Translations under genes and position numbers: made by a program | The notes under the pieces: model-generated | The model's input: the letters and a program-made list of their open reading frames with translations, nothing else | What the model was told of the DNA's origin: nothing | The model's database searches: none | DNA from: Buddleja alternifolia | Lineage: Eukaryota > Streptophyta > Magnoliopsida > Lamiales > Scrophulariaceae | Length of the DNA: 64,000 nucleotides | Direction: 5' to 3' | NCBI GenBank assembly: GCA_019426215.1 | Contig: CM033396.1 | Span: 33,966,503 to 34,030,502 of the forward strand | Shown here: positions 9,849-21,927 of the stretch, one piece after another | Position numbering within the stretch: the first letter of the stretch is position 1 | Layout: each line of letters begins with the position of its first letter

Positions 9849-12004
9849 TGTATCGACTCACGAAACTACTAATATTTTTGGTTGAAGTTAAGATTACGTT
9901 CTCAGGTAATACCTAAGAATGTAATACCTTTTTGCAAGGACAGATGCACGGTTTCGGAAAATCTAGTAAGAATTTATTTTATTGAGAAATTTAGCTTGAT
10001 GTATATGTATATATAAATTGATGATTGAAATGTGGAGCAAGGGTAGCTGGTGAAAGGGAGGTAGTCGGAGGACTAGGAATGTACCACCTGGGTAGGTAGC
10101 TGGGGTCCGTGACGCCAGACATAAAATCGGTGGCGGACCCGAAGGCCCTACACCAAGAGGAAATAAGGAGGGACTGGGTGAGGAATCACCTTCGGGATGG
10201 TTCCAGGACCTATCCTAGGAAGACCGGGGTTTGGAGCAACAAAGAGGAAAGGGAAGCCATAAGGTTGGAGAAGAAATAAGGAGGGAAGGTATGGAGAAAT
10301 GTGGGAAATAAAGCAAGATACCTGTGGTAAGGGTTGGTCACCCGAGCCCGTTCAGGAAATTTGTGTACGGAGGGGACGAAAAGGTATAATAAGGCAGGTG
10401 GCAAATGCAAGTCCCCACGATTGCATAGGTGCGGTGCAAGTCCCCATGATTGTACGCGCTTGGTGATGGGTGTTCGATCCCGTGTGCAAGTCTCCACGAT
10501 TGCATAAGAGAAAGTAAGGATGTTTGATCCCGATGCAAGTCCCCACGATTGCATAAGAGAAAATAAGGGTGTTTGATCTCGATGCAAGACTCCACGATTG
10601 CATAATGATAGTGCAAGTCCACATGATTATACGTGTCAAGAAATTACTAAGAATTGACTGATGTTTTGAAGCAAGTCCCCATGATTGCGGAAATTATACT
10701 ACCTGACCCAGCTACAGCTATAGCTCAGTGTAGATCTGGTGGTATTACCTGAAAACTGATTAATTTGTTTGATTTTCGTGAGGTATATTAGATGTTGGAT
10801 TCCATAGGAAATGCTAAGGAAATGTTTGAAATTCCAGGATAGTGGTATGATCATGATATTTTGTGACGATTTTATAAACACAATATTTTATTGAAATTTC
10901 ATTCACTATTTATCCTACTAAATTTATCTTGTGATGAAGTAACACTAAGGCTAACCTACTCCTCTGAGGAGGGAGAGCAAGTTTGGTTCTATTTTTTATT
11001 TTGTAAAACGAGCCAGGTAAGACGTAGGCAAAGTTGAGCAATACGACCTGCAAATCGGAGGAACTGTGGATGTCCCTGCCTAAGACCTAGGCAGGTGAAG
11101 AGAAGGAGAAAGAAGGAGTGAGAAGTACACACGCTCATTCAAAAGCACAATTCATGAAAGAAAGAAAATTACTTTGCAAGCTTTGTCTCGGCAAAGAAAG
11201 GAGTAGCATTAGCTAAGTCAGGAAGTGTAGCCTCAGCAACAGGCTGCCCAGGTGAAGCAACAACATTTTGGTCAACTACAGGGAGGACGACCGGACCTAC
11301 ATAAGAAGGATTCTTTAGCATGGCTAGAGAGGCCACACCTGTAATCACAACGATAGAAGATTCTTCACTATGTAGGCACTCAAAAGAAAGAAATTTCTCT
11401 ACAACATACATCAAATTGAGCATGGATCAACTAAAAAAGGATTGTGGACGCGACTACCCGACCTGCAGAGGTCTACAGGTCTGCAGGATTCGAAGAAAAT
11501 ACATATAGACCTGATGTACCTGTCCCTGGACATCCAAGGCTAGAGAAGATGATGCCAGGGGTGGTCATAAGATCACTTCAATAGATGAAATACCTGGAGC
11601 TACACGACCTGGCCAAGATGGAGAAGTAACTGTAGATTGCGCCACCCGTGGTTGCAGACCTGCAGGACGACCAACATGGAGAAAGGGAAGGAATCACCTC
11701 TAGTAAGTGGATTCGACATTACGGCGACTGGGGGACCATTGCCACGACTAATCAAACATGCCATTTGAAGTTTCCTGGAGGAATGGAGTATTAAACACTC
11801 AAAGAAGAAGCGGAGTACAAAAAAATCAATCAAGTTGTTACGAATTCTTGAATCTATCTGGAGAGAAAGGTTCATCTTAGCTCTGTAGCTCAAGCAGCTA
11901 TGCAGCTGAGACAGCTTGGCAATTTCGTCAGCTTGGCCCACAACATTTGTTTCTTTTCAGCTCTTACAGCTTGACTACGTCAAACTTTAGAGTTGGGGGA
12001 CTTA
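9849..12004 (+). other. 3' untranslated region of the gypsy remnant
   Basis: No gene is supported here; the short open frames on both strands show no family features. It contains the 10400-10690 array and purine-rich stretches. GAGTTGGGGGACTT at about 11992-12005 looks like the polypurine tract that precedes a 3' LTR. Confidence 0.5.
10400..10690. repeat. Tandem array of about 50-bp units
   Basis: Five or six imperfect units built on TGCAAGTCCCCACGATTGCA, separated by AAGAGAAAGTAAGGATGTTTG-type spacers. The cores recur at about 10408, 10434, 10480, 10532, 10583 and 10612, so spacing is irregular. It is unrelated in sequence to the 48-bp array of the same element. Confidence 0.8.
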
Positions 12005-12005
12005 T

Positions 12006-12342
12006 TGATGTGAGTGAAAATCCGTCTTTGGGCCAAGCTGGGTAGTCCAATACCTTATGGGCCCAAGCCCAATGGTTTTATGGACTTGGATCATTCTAGA
12101 AGATATTATATTAGGACATACTTAGCTGGAGGCACCGACAACCCGACCTGCACAGGTAGGGCAACGCGAATTATGGACAGCCTGGAGATAAGATCTAATC
12201 AATCGCCAACCTTGCCAAATATAGACCTGCGGAGATCAGCCCTTAGTATATGAATCCTGATGTTGTATGGGTCATCGAGGAGAAGGGTTCGAAACCTCGG
12301 AATTTGCAAACATCGCTGATGGCGCCATGCCGACTGAAAACC
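12006..12342 (+). repeat. Probable 3' LTR fragment of the gypsy remnant
   Basis: It starts TGATGTGAG right after the polypurine-like tract and continues to the copia insertion point. No second copy is visible, so the call rests on position only. Confidence 0.35.
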
Positions 12343-13860
12343 TGTTAGGAAATTTCATGTTAGATGTTTTGATGATGACAAGATAGGATTCAATGTTAGA
12401 CCCCAAATAAAATGTAAGTTTCTGTTTTTCATAGATCAATGCATAAGCGTTTAAAAGGTTTGTAATTTATGTTTAGGCTTGTAAACTTTATCCTAATAGA
12501 TTTTAGACTAAGTCTTAGTGATTGAATCACTAGTAGAATTCTAACTGAGTCTATTAGAGAAGAAGTTGAAGACCAGCGTCTGAAGTTTACTAGAGATAAA
12601 GATTTTTTTCTTCTTGAGCGTCCGTCAAACGCTAAGAGACCTCATTTCAGGATTCATGAATCAAGCGTTCAAATACTCAAGCGACTTATGGCAAACTCAC
12701 CTGAGATAAATCCTCAAGTCATGAAGGACTTAAATGCAATCATTCAACAGACATTTATTTCCAATGGGAAATAAATTCAAATCGCATTAAATGTTTGATA
12801 AGAGCATTAAATGTGATAAGCTACTGTGACTTGTGGACAAGCCACCTTTTGACCAGACTGTCAGAAGTTTCAGAGTTTAAGCTGCTCCCGTCCAATCGGT
12901 TCCAGCGAATTTTCAGGAATGTCAGACTTTAGGTAAACTCACGCTCTGCGTGAGAGGCACGCTCCTACATGTGTGCAACGGACAAATCCCAATAAATTGC
13001 CTATAAATACCTCACCTCAGCAAAACCTAAAATACGTGTGCGTATAAACAAAAACTGTACAATATTGCAAAAACTTACGTACATACACTTGCTGAGAAAA
13101 AGCTTAGAAACTCCATAGCCAAAATAATCCAAGCTTTTTCATCTACATTCCAGTCATTCACAAATATCTCAAATATCTTCCAAAGAAGAAACCTAAACTC
13201 CAACTGAGATATTCCAAGTTGTTTGATCTTCCCAAAAACAAACAAAACCCGTGTGACAAACCTCAACCTTTCATCTGAGTGAGAAAAGTTGTTGATTTTC
13301 TTTCAGGCAGTATTTCTGAGTGAGAGAAGCTTGAAGAAGATGATCTTCATTGGTTCTGAACTCTGTGTGATCAAGGAGCCCGAGATCTTTTTCACCTTTT
13401 ACTATTTTGTAGAAGTTTCTGTGTGATACTTTGATCATCAACCTAGTAAATTCCTCCGAGTGAAAAGGAGAAGAAGGACGTAGCTGGGATTATATCACCC
13501 AGTGAACCTTATACATCTTGTGTTATTTACATTTATTGTCTTATCCTTTTATTGCATTATTTATCTTTGAAAAAGACAAATTAAAGTGCCAAGCGATTAA
13601 ATTAATTAAAAGAACGCTAAAAACTCATTTCCGCTGTGCTAACCCTGATTAAGTGATCTAAGCGTTATCCTACTTTGATACACTGCTAAAATCACTAAGT
13701 CTAAGTTATCTTTGCTGAAGCGACTGACCCAAGCGCTCAGCTATCCAAGCATTCAAATCTTTAAAGTGAATGCGAAATTTTTGAAGTCAAAAAAGACTTC
13801 AGGGTCTATTCAACCCCCCTCCCCCTTCTAGACCCTTTCGTATGCCACTTGGGACCACCA
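12343..13860 (+). repeat. Copia 5' LTR
   Basis: 1518 bp, TGTT..ACCA ends. A TATA box (TATAAATA, 13002-13009) lies about two fifths in, leaving a U5 of roughly 800 bp. It pairs with 24764-26282. Confidence 0.95.
13002..13009 (+). promoter_or_regulatory. TATA box of the copia 5' LTR
   Basis: TATAAATA in the sequence GCCTATAAATACCTC, the only good TATA box in the LTR; genomic RNA is expected to start about 30 bases downstream. Confidence 0.65.
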
Positions 13861-13862
13861 AG

Positions 13863-13874
13863 TGGTATCAGAGC
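13863..13874 (+). promoter_or_regulatory. Copia primer-binding site (initiator tRNA-Met)
   Basis: TGGTATCAGAGC, two bases after the 5' LTR, complementary to the tRNA-iMet 3' end. Confidence 0.95.
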
Positions 13875-13975
13875 TGTTGAAGTAGAAATCTAAGCGTTTC
13901 CGAGCGTAACTGCTTGTTTAGATCCATCTTTCTAAAACTAATCGCTTTAAATCTTTTCTATTAAAACATATCATT

Positions 13976-16192
13976 ATGGCTTTTAACAAAATGCCTAAGT
14001 TAGTAGAATCAAATTATGATTCGTGTAAACTTAGAGCATTCGCATATTTATGTTCGTGCGATAATGAAATGTGTGATGTTATTACAGATAGCCCCATCAA
14101 GATCATGAAAGTGATAACTCGAGCACCTGGAGCTGATGAAGCCACTCCAGATGGATATGTCTTGAAAAATAAACTAGAATGGACGCCAGATGATAGAAAA
14201 AGAGCTAATCTGGATAATGTTGGACGAAGTGCACTTTACTCAGCGTTAGGAGATAACGATGCATTGTTCAACAAGATCAAGCAATGTAAGACATCCAAAG
14301 AAATATGGGATAAATTGGCTATTGTGTGTGAAGGTTCAGCACAAATGAAGGAGAACAAGCTCTCCATAGCCATGCAAAGATTCGAGCATTTCAAAATGCA
14401 GCCCAATGAGACGCTAGAACAATTAGACGCAAGATTCACTTTGCTCATTACCGAGTTAGCGTCATTAGACAAGGAATTGACCAACAAGAAAATGGTCAAT
14501 AAGATTTTCAGAAGTCTTCCAAGTAAATACTTGATTAAGACGGTTGTTATGAGAGAATCACAAACCTTGGAGACTCTTACTCCAGAACATGTGTTTTCAG
14601 AGTTAAAGGCATTCGAATTCGAGTTAGGTGAAGTCAGCGACACAACAACTTCAGTAACTGAATCAGGAGCTTTAATCGCTACCACTAAAAATAAGGGTAA
14701 AGCGATTAGTGAGGTCAAATCGGTTGAGTCAAATGAAGAAAAGGAAATGGCCTTATTGGTAAAGAAGTTCAAGAAATTTCTAAGATACGAAAAGAGAAAT
14801 CCTATTGGACAGAATTCATTTCAAACTTCTCCCCCAGCACTAGCGCCTCAGTATCAAGCGCCGGTGTACTCTGCACCTCAACCAGTAGTGCCAGTTCCAT
14901 ATCAAGCGCCTCCTTCGCCGACTCAGAATCTTTCAGCGCCAGTAGCTTCAAAGCGATTAACCACAGAACAAAAAATGAAAACTAATTTGTGTTATAATTG
15001 CAGGAAACCAGGGCACTACCAGGTAAATTGCCCTTATCCAAATGTGTCTAAGCCCACAAGGCAAGACTATGCGGATAGAAACCAATTCAGGAGCAACCTT
15101 CGCCAACAAGGTTTGCTAGCGGAATCTGAACCATTCTCCGCACATGAAGAGGACTTGGAATCATCAGATGAAAGTAGTGATGATGAGCCTACAAGCGACT
15201 CAGCGTTGATTTGTCTCGTGGCAAGAGATGATGAAGCGTCTGACGACTCGCTACCAGAGGTAACTAATGAATTATCTCATCCTCTTTCTTATGATGAATT
15301 ACTTGACAAAGTTAATGAATATTATAAATATTGTCAAGATGCCGCCAAAATATATCAAAATCACTTCGCTATTATTTCATCGCTCAAAAGTGATAAAGTA
15401 ACGCTCAAAACCGAGTTGCAAGTTCAGCAACAGTGCATTGAGAAGAACAAATCACTTGAGAGTGAAGTTATTCAATTAAAAAGCGATCTTGATATAATAG
15501 TCAAAAGAGAAGCTGATTTGATCGCTAGACTTGCTAAATCAGAGCAGCTTATCTCATCATTATCAAAGGCTTCTAGAAAGTTGGATAATGTGACTGAGGT
15601 AACTAGATTATTTGGTGAAAAGACCGGTTTAGGATGCAATAAATTCGGAAAACAACCAAATAAATCCAAAGTTACGGCAAACAACAAAGAAAAGGGTGTT
15701 GTCTTTGTTGAGAAAAGTTCACAGAGCCAAACGCTGAGTCAACCTAGCGACAATAGTACGAGGCTAAATGAGAAAGCCAAAGCTGACTCAGGCAAGGGTA
15801 AGGCTAAGGCAAATGATTCACAAAGACAAACTCATCCAAATGCTCAAAAAGCCAAGGACAAGTCTAATCACTGTGAATCAAGCGCTAAGCGTCCAGCACC
15901 AAAAGTGCAACCCAAGCCAGCGCCAAGGAAATGCCAATGTCAATATCCAAGACAGTCAAGATCATATTATCAATACTATGATGATTATGATTATGACTAT
16001 GACTATGATTACTACTATAATCAAGGATATTACTACACACCCAACAAGCACACACAACACAGTGTGAAACCCAAAAAGGCCAGTATTCCTACAATGAAGA
16101 CTAGGCAGATATGGGTTTCTAAAGTTTTAATTCAAACCAAAGTTACTAACGTTGAAGGACCCAAGAAAACATGGGTACCTAAGAAGAATTAG
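13976..16192 (+). CDS. Copia gag polyprotein, 738 aa, intact
   Basis: The structural protein forms the cytoplasmic virus-like particle that packages element RNA. The N-terminal 220 residues are the UBN2/retrotran gag type, with the core EIWDKL and a helix-rich segment containing [12 protein letters not shown] Pro-rich linker (about 285-325) precedes a single zinc knuckle, [15 protein letters not shown], at about residue 339. The remainder is an unusually long Sirevirus-type C-terminal extension: acidic Ser/Asp/Glu stretch (about 385-425), coiled-coil-like segment (about 445-550), Lys/Ala-rich region, and a striking Tyr-Asp run ([19 protein letters not shown], about 665-683). The first ATG after the primer site is used. 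The TAG at 16190-16192 overlaps the upstream open end of pol in another frame. Confidence 0.93.
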   Translation: MAFNKMPKLVESNYDSCKLRAFAYLCSCDNEMCDVITDSPIKIMKVITRAPGADEATPDGYVLKNKLEWTPDDRKRANLDNVGRSALYSALGDNDALFNKIKQCKTSKEIWDKLAIVCEGSAQMKENKLSIAMQRFEHFKMQPNETLEQLDARFTLLITELASLDKELTNKKMVNKIFRSLPSKYLIKTVVMRESQTLETLTPEHVFSELKAFEFELGEVSDTTTSVTESGALIATTKNKGKAISEVKSVESNEEKEMALLVKKFKKFLRYEKRNPIGQNSFQTSPPALAPQYQAPVYSAPQPVVPVPYQAPPSPTQNLSAPVASKRLTTEQKMKTNLCYNCRKPGHYQVNCPYPNVSKPTRQDYADRNQFRSNLRQQGLLAESEPFSAHEEDLESSDESSDDEPTSDSALICLVARDDEASDDSLPEVTNELSHPLSYDELLDKVNEYYKYCQDAAKIYQNHFAIISSLKSDKVTLKTELQVQQQCIEKNKSLESEVIQLKSDLDIIVKREADLIARLAKSEQLISSLSKASRKLDNVTEVTRLFGEKTGLGCNKFGKQPNKSKVTANNKEKGVVFVEKSSQSQTLSQPSDNSTRLNEKAKADSGKGKAKANDSQRQTHPNAQKAKDKSNHCESSAKRPAPKVQPKPAPRKCQCQYPRQSRSYYQYYDDYDYDYDYDYYYNQGYYYTPNKHTQHSVKPKKASIPTMKTRQIWVSKVLIQTKVTNVEGPKKTWVPKKN

Positions 16193-16203
16193 AACTATCT
16201 TTA

Positions 16204-19200
16204 ATGCAAGTACCTAGAGCCAGCACCGATAATTCAGTTTGGTATTTCGATAGCGGGTCATCAAGGCACATGACTGGATCAAAGAATCTTTTAGTCAACT
16301 ATCGAGCTACCAATGGTCCTCAAGTTATATTCGGTGATAACTCCAAAGGTAAAACCAAAGGTATAGGTATCATGCATAGGGGGAACATCATGATTAGTGA
16401 TGTATATTATGTTGAGGGTCTTAAGAATAATTTGTTAAGCATTAGTCAATTTTGTGATAAAGGCTTTGATGTAAAATTTTCAAGCGACTTCTGCTATGTC
16501 AACGACGCTAAGACTAAGTCTACTAAACTAAGAGGAAAAAGAACAAATAATGTATATTTAGTAGATTGGGATTCTACATTTGATAACAACCCCACATGCT
16601 TTGTCGCTAAAAGTCAAAATGAACTAGGTTGGTTATGGCATAGAAAAATGAATCACCTCAACTTCAAGGCAATCTCTCAATTAATATCGCTAAATCTTGT
16701 AGAGGGATTACCTAAAGGTTCATTTCAAAAGAATCGCTTATGTGATGCATGTCAAATGGGTAAACAAGTTAAATCATCTTTTAAGAAGAAACCATGTCTA
16801 TCTACTTCTAGAGTCCTTGAACTATTGCATCTGGATTTGTTTGGTCCTATTCAAATCATGAGTGTTAGTGGTAAAAAGTACTCGCTAGTAATAGTCAATG
16901 ATTTCTCTCGCTATACATGGGTAGAATTTCTAGCGACCAAAGATGAAACTAGTGTCAAGCTCACATCTCTAATTCGTCAATTGCAAACTTCAAAAAATCT
17001 AAAGGTGACAAGAATTAGAAGCGATAGAGGAACTGAATTTACTAACCAATTTGTTGAGAGGTTTTGTGTAGATCTTGGAATACTTCATGAGTATTCAGCT
17101 CCTAGAACACCACAACAAAATGGAGTTGCTGAGCGACGGAACAGAACGCTTAAAGAAGCCGCTAGGACGATGTTTGCAGAGTCTAAGCTGCCTCAAAGGT
17201 TTTGGGCCGAAGCCATCAATACCGCTTGCTACACTCAGAACCGGTGTATGATCAACAAGCAACATGAGAAGACTCCATATGAGTTGTGGAATGGACATAA
17301 GCCTAACATTTCATATTTTCATGTTTTTGGTTCAAAATGTTTCATTCATAATCATGGATCCCACAGCCTTAAGACTTTTGATCCTAAAGCGGATGAGGGA
17401 ATCTTTCTAGGCTATGCCAAAAATGGAAAGAGTTTTCGCATCCTAAATAAGATCAAATCAAAGGTTGAAGAATCCATTCATGTTGTGTTTGATGATGCTA
17501 ACCAAGAACCGAGTAAGGTTACTCTTGATGATGTAGGGATTGAAGATCTTGCCCAACAAGCGTCACAAATTAATCTTAGTGATGATGAGGATGATGAGAT
17601 CTTTGTGCCTATTCCAAAGGTTACTCGTGAGGTTACAATTGATAATAATGTCAGAATCGCTGATGATCATGAAGAGAATGATCATCAAGAGCTAATTGGA
17701 AATGTGAATAATGTAGCGACTACGCAAGAGACAAATGTGGATCAAGCGATTGATAACACAGAATCTCTCAACCCTTTCCAACCAGATCATAAATGGCTTA
17801 GAGACCATCCACCAGAACTAGTAATTGGAGATATGGAAGCACCGGTTAGAACTAGGTCAGCTACTATTAATGAGGCCATGTTCGCAAGTTTTCTATCTCA
17901 AATGGAACCAAAGAAAGTGGATGAAGCTCTCAGCGATTCAAGTTGGGTAGAAGCGATGCAAGAAGAGCTTAACCAATTTGCGAGAAATAAAGTTTGGACG
18001 CTAGTACCAAGGCCAACTCACCAAGAAGTTATTGGGACTAAATGGGTTTTTAGGAACAAAATGGACGAAGATAGCATTGTTATAAGAAACAAAGCTAGAT
18101 TAGTCGCTCAGGGTTATTTTCAAGAGGAAGGCATTGACTTCGATGAGACGTATGCTCCGGTAGCCCGTCTTGAAGCGATTAGAATATTCCTAGCGTTTGC
18201 TGCATTCAACAAATTCACAGTGTATCAAATGGACGTAAAGAGTGCTTTCTTGAATGGGAAACTTCAAGAAGAAGTCTATGTGGAGCAACCTCTAGGATTC
18301 ATCAACAACCATGGCAAAAGTATGGTCTACAAATTGGATAAGGCACTCTATGGCCTTAAACAAGCACCAAGAGCATGGTATGACACTCTTTCTATCTTCC
18401 TTATAGGTGAAGGCTTTTCAAAAGGCAGCGTTGACACAACGTTATTTAAAATTACCCATAATGAAGATATTCTCTTAGTCCAAATTTACGTTGATGATAT
18501 TATTTTTGGTTCTACTAATAAGCGATTGTGTGAGAAATTTTCGAAAATGATGCAAGATCAATTTGAAATGAGCATGATGGGTGAATTAACTTTCTTCTTA
18601 GGATTACAAGTTAGACAACTCCCTAATGGAATATTTATAAACCAAGCTAAATACACGAAAGATATGATTAAGAAATTTGGTATGGAAAATGCATCATCTT
18701 CAAAAATTCCAATGAGCCAAACGCTTAAGTTAGATAAAGATGAAAGTGGAAAGAAAATTGATATCACTAACTATAGAGGTATCATTGGATCACTTCTTTA
18801 TCTTACAGCTAGTAGACCTGATATCATATTTTCGGTATGCATGTGTGCATGTTTTCAAGCTGATCCTAGAGAATCACACTTAAATGCTACCAAGAGAATC
18901 CTTAAATACCTAAAAGGCACACAAAATGAGGTCTTGTGGTATCCAAGAGACTCTCCTTTTGAACTAATTGGTTATTCAGATGCAGATTTTGTAGGATGCA
19001 AAATAGATAGAAAAAGTACTAGTGGTACATGTCAATTTCTAGGTAATAGACTAGTTTCGTGGCATAGTATGAAACAACAATCCATAGCGACTTCTACAGC
19101 TGAAGCAGAGTATGTAGCCACTGGGAGCTGTTGTGCTCAAATCCTTTGGATGAGGCAACAACTTAGAGATTATGGAACAATCTTAGGTCCTACCCCAATC

Positions 19201-19434
19201 CATTGTGATAACCAAAGCGCTTTAGCTATGACCCAAAACCCTGTTCTTCATTCTAGAACTAAGCACATTGACATTAGATACCATTTGTTGCGTGACCATG
19301 TTCAAAAGAAAGATATCTCCATGCATTTTATTGGAACAGACAAACAATTGGCAGATATCTTCACCAAAGCGCTCAACGAACAACGCTTTCTCACTTTAAG
19401 AAGTAAATTAGGTATGATTGATTTAAACGCTTAA
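16204..19434 (+). CDS. Copia pol polyprotein (PR-INT-RT-RH), 1076 aa, intact
   Basis: Domains in order. The aspartic protease has [11 protein letters not shown] at about residue 15-25. The pre-integrase zinc region has LWHRKMNH (about 142) and CDACQMGK (about 179). The integrase core has Asp in LDLFGP (about 210), Asp in SDRGTEF (about 272) and Glu in [10 protein letters not shown] (about 308). The copia reverse transcriptase has [21 protein letters not shown] (about 675) and the active site YVDD (about 761). RNase H has GYSDADFVG (about 922), STAEAEYVA and CDNQSAL. All key residues are present. The frame is shifted relative to gag and open only from the TAA at 16180, so the two share just 9 bases before gag stops. 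Expression therefore needs frameshifting in that short overlap, reinitiation at the ATG 11 bases after the gag stop, or another route. Confidence 0.95.
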   Translation: MQVPRASTDNSVWYFDSGSSRHMTGSKNLLVNYRATNGPQVIFGDNSKGKTKGIGIMHRGNIMISDVYYVEGLKNNLLSISQFCDKGFDVKFSSDFCYVNDAKTKSTKLRGKRTNNVYLVDWDSTFDNNPTCFVAKSQNELGWLWHRKMNHLNFKAISQLISLNLVEGLPKGSFQKNRLCDACQMGKQVKSSFKKKPCLSTSRVLELLHLDLFGPIQIMSVSGKKYSLVIVNDFSRYTWVEFLATKDETSVKLTSLIRQLQTSKNLKVTRIRSDRGTEFTNQFVERFCVDLGILHEYSAPRTPQQNGVAERRNRTLKEAARTMFAESKLPQRFWAEAINTACYTQNRCMINKQHEKTPYELWNGHKPNISYFHVFGSKCFIHNHGSHSLKTFDPKADEGIFLGYAKNGKSFRILNKIKSKVEESIHVVFDDANQEPSKVTLDDVGIEDLAQQASQINLSDDEDDEIFVPIPKVTREVTIDNNVRIADDHEENDHQELIGNVNNVATTQETNVDQAIDNTESLNPFQPDHKWLRDHPPELVIGDMEAPVRTRSATINEAMFASFLSQMEPKKVDEALSDSSWVEAMQEELNQFARNKVWTLVPRPTHQEVIGTKWVFRNKMDEDSIVIRNKARLVAQGYFQEEGIDFDETYAPVARLEAIRIFLAFAAFNKFTVYQMDVKSAFLNGKLQEEVYVEQPLGFINNHGKSMVYKLDKALYGLKQAPRAWYDTLSIFLIGEGFSKGSVDTTLFKITHNEDILLVQIYVDDIIFGSTNKRLCEKFSKMMQDQFEMSMMGELTFFLGLQVRQLPNGIFINQAKYTKDMIKKFGMENASSSKIPMSQTLKLDKDESGKKIDITNYRGIIGSLLYLTASRPDIIFSVCMCACFQADPRESHLNATKRILKYLKGTQNEVLWYPRDSPFELIGYSDADFVGCKIDRKSTSGTCQFLGNRLVSWHSMKQQSIATSTAEAEYVATGSCCAQILWMRQQLRDYGTILGPTPIHCDNQSALAMTQNPVLHSRTKHIDIRYHLLRDHVQKKDISMHFIGTDKQLADIFTKALNEQRFLTLRSKLGMIDLNA

Positions 19435-20304
19435 ATCATAAAAGCATCATTCCTTTCATAGGCATACGCTTTACGGGGAATTCACTGCAAATTATTCATC
19501 CAAAGCATCTTTCAAAATTGAAACGAGTCATCAATTTTAGGGGGAACTTTAAAATTGTACTTGTAACAACTCATAAGCGACTGTGATCAAAAATGATTTT
19601 TAACTATATGCATTGACCACTAGTGCTTATCTTCTTTATGCATGACAAAATCTATCTCTAGTAAAAATATTTTTTTTAAACTAAGCGATTGATTTTATCC
19701 TTCAAAATTATTTTAAATAAAAGATCTTCAGCGATAAAACGTTTCCCACTTTAACGCTAAGCAAATCTTTTCAGAAAATCATGCATAGTTTTTATCGATA
19801 AAGGTAACGTGTGGATAAGTACAAAAGATTAGATTTATTACTACTCACACGTGCATATCAAATCAAACTGACGGTTAATGATGTCTATCTACAACCTAAG
19901 CAGTTCAGGTCTGCACGAGTCTGATTGCGTGTCAGTGTACAATCAGGCGCGTGTATTTCACGCTGAAAATCTCAATTTTTTTCAAACGTATTTCAATAAA
20001 TTTGGTAACTACGGATCCCAAAATTTTGCTCCTTTTTGGTAACTGATAAACTATTTTACCGCATTTTTCGCATCCGCACGTTTCCTCAAACGGATCAGAT
20101 TCGAAGTCTTTCGAACTTCAAATTCAATGATCTCCACGTGTCAAAATCTTAGCCATTGAGAAGTCTCTCTCTTGCCTCTATATAAACTCTTCAAGTGTTT
20201 ACAGTCAAAACTTTATCACTCTCACAAATTCTCTCGACTGTAAAAATTCTTCATCTCTCTCAAGGCAAAAGACCTCTCTTTCAAAAAGCTTCAAACTTTC
20301 AGTA
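19435..20304 (+). other. Inter-ORF region between pol and the third gene
   Basis: No coding frame. It holds an internal polypurine stretch, TTTTAGGGGGAAC (19535-19547), of the kind repeated in Sirevirus genomes between pol and the 3' LTR. A promoter-like stretch with a TATA box and a pyrimidine-rich leader lies just upstream of the third gene. Confidence 0.7.
20179..20186 (+). promoter_or_regulatory. Candidate internal promoter (TATA box) of the third gene
   Basis: TATATAAA in CTCTATATAAACTC, 119 bases before the ATG at 20305. The intervening leader is rich in CT (CTCTCTCTTG.., TCATCTCTCTCAAGG), which is usual for plant 5' untranslated regions. This looks like a nuclear-gene promoter rather than retroelement spacer. 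It is inferred from sequence only. Confidence 0.5.
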
Positions 20305-21586
20305 ATGGCACCCAAAGCTTCAAAATCTTAAAAAACCTCCAAATCTGCTGCCAGAAAATCTTCTCAAGCAGAAAAAGAAGTTACTTTGAATGCCGGTTTT
20401 CTGATCAACTGGGATTTCTTGTACGACAACCAGAACTTCCCTCTCCGGACGATTCTTCCTCTCATTCAAGAGTCTGGTTTGAGAGACATGATAACTACTT
20501 GTTTCAACTACTTTGAAGAGGAGTCTCTCTATTTCTTTAACAATGCCCAGATTTCTGAAGATGGGAACTCCATATCCTGTGTCTTCCCGTTTGCCAAAGA
20601 AACTCTTGTTCTTACTCCTTCTTTGATCTCTTCCTTATTGGTTCTACCGAATGATGGTGTTGAAGTGGAACATGTCAATCTCGGCGATGCTACAAAGGTC
20701 TGGGAATTGGTCAAGAAAGAAGATGTTGTTGCTGCGTATGAGCCTAACTTCAAGAAGAACGATATGAAGGGAGAATACGTTATTCTCGCGGATATATGCT
20801 CAAAGATGATCGAATGCAGAAACGGGTCATTCGATAAAGTTACGAATATCCAATACAAGATGATGGTGGCCATTCTGACCAAGTTGAAGATAAATTGGTC
20901 TCTCTACGTTTTTAATCGCTTCAAGGCAGCGATGGCCAAATCTGTTAATCCCAAGCCTTATGGGATTGTTCTTAGTAGGATTCTTAGCACTTGCGGCTAT
21001 ACTAACTCCGCCGGCAAAAAGATTCCAGCGACAAAATTTTACGGCAAGAAAATGATCAGTGAGCTGCAAAGACCAAGGAAAAGAAGTGGTGCAGCTGTTC
21101 CAAAAGACGAGCGTGAGCGACTTCGTGCTGAAGAAGTTGTTCGCAGCGATGATGAAGATCAAGCGTCTTCCTCATCCTCTTCATCTGAAGAAGAAGTAGT
21201 GGTCAAGCGACCTAAGAGAAAGATAGTTCTCAAAGTCGCTGAGCCATCCAAGCCAGCCAAGAAACAAAAGCCGAAACCCCAGAAGAAGAAGAAGAAGCTG
21301 GATCCCAAAAAGAAGCAAAAAATTCCTTCTTCTTCTCCTTCTCTTTCTCCTAAATCTCCATCTCCTCCTCCAGCGTTTATCTTTTCCATTCCCGAGGAAG
21401 AGGAAGCTGTAGTAGAAGAAGAAGTACCGCTTGCAAGAAGACGTACTCCTCTTTCTACTCCCGCTGCATCTACAAGCGTTTCAGCAAATCCAGCGCTTGG
21501 AGAATCAGCTAGCGTTCCTCCCTCTGACGCTGCTCCTGAAATCAGCTCAGATCCTCAAGACGTTTCTCAATCTGAGAATGTTCAGG

Positions 21587-21659
21587 GTAAGAATTTGCTA
21601 AGAAAATTAGTGTATCCTTTCCTCATTAGTCTCTAATGCTAGGATAAAAACTCTTTCAG
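21587..21659 (+). other. Intron 1 of the third gene (73 bp)
   Basis: Starts GTAAGAATTTGC, ends CTCTTTCAG, AT-rich, with a CTAAT branch-like site about 25 bases from the acceptor. It is phase 1: the split codon becomes Ala and the frame continues as AESEAHLRY. The intron contains in-frame stops, so it is not simply coding. Confidence 0.8.
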
Positions 21660-21845
21660 CAGAAAGTGAAGCACATCTTCGTTATGTTCTCAAAACTCTA
21701 GAAGAAATGCATATTCCCATTCGTGCTGATCCAATAACTTCCTTTCTAGATTTAGATCCTGAAGAAGTTATCCCGGAGCCTGAGGAACCTGTACCGCTTC
21801 AAGAAACAGATCAAGCGACTGAATTAGTCGACGATATTCCTCAAG

Positions 21846-21927
21846 GTAACCGACTTAGTCCTTTCTTTCTCAAAATTCTACTAAGTAGAAATTTTGCTTT
21901 CTTTTCTCAATCGCTTACATGTATCAG
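21846..21927 (+). other. Intron 2 of the third gene (82 bp)
   Basis: Starts GTAACCGAC, ends CATGTATCAG, with a T-rich interior. It is also phase 1 and also recreates an Ala codon, continuing AQDVNQDTP. Both donors follow a Gln codon plus G, so the two junctions look alike. Confidence 0.8.

Larger units (their letters stand above)
5985..12342 (+). mobile_element. Degenerate Ty3/gypsy (Tat-like) element
   Basis: In order on the plus strand: 48-bp array, broken gag (7209-8166), a deletion that removed protease, reverse transcriptase and RNase H, integrase (about 8460-9848), a long 3' untranslated region with another tandem array, and a GAGTTGGGGGACTT polypurine-like tract (about 11992-12005) followed by an LTR-like end. 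No 5' LTR was recognised. The complete copia element interrupts or abuts its right end at 12342. The family assignment rests on the gag and integrase sequences and is approximate. Confidence 0.75.

Noticed and set aside
10210..10639. Minus-strand frames of about 95-125 residues
   Set aside because: They are translations of the 50-bp tandem array in all three frames, with repeats of CNRGDLH type.
12006..12342. Left part of the copia element
   Set aside because: The AAACC target duplication and TG..CA ends fix the copia start at 12343.
14236..14772. 178-residue minus-strand frame within copia gag
   Set aside because: It is antisense to an intact gag with strong family features.
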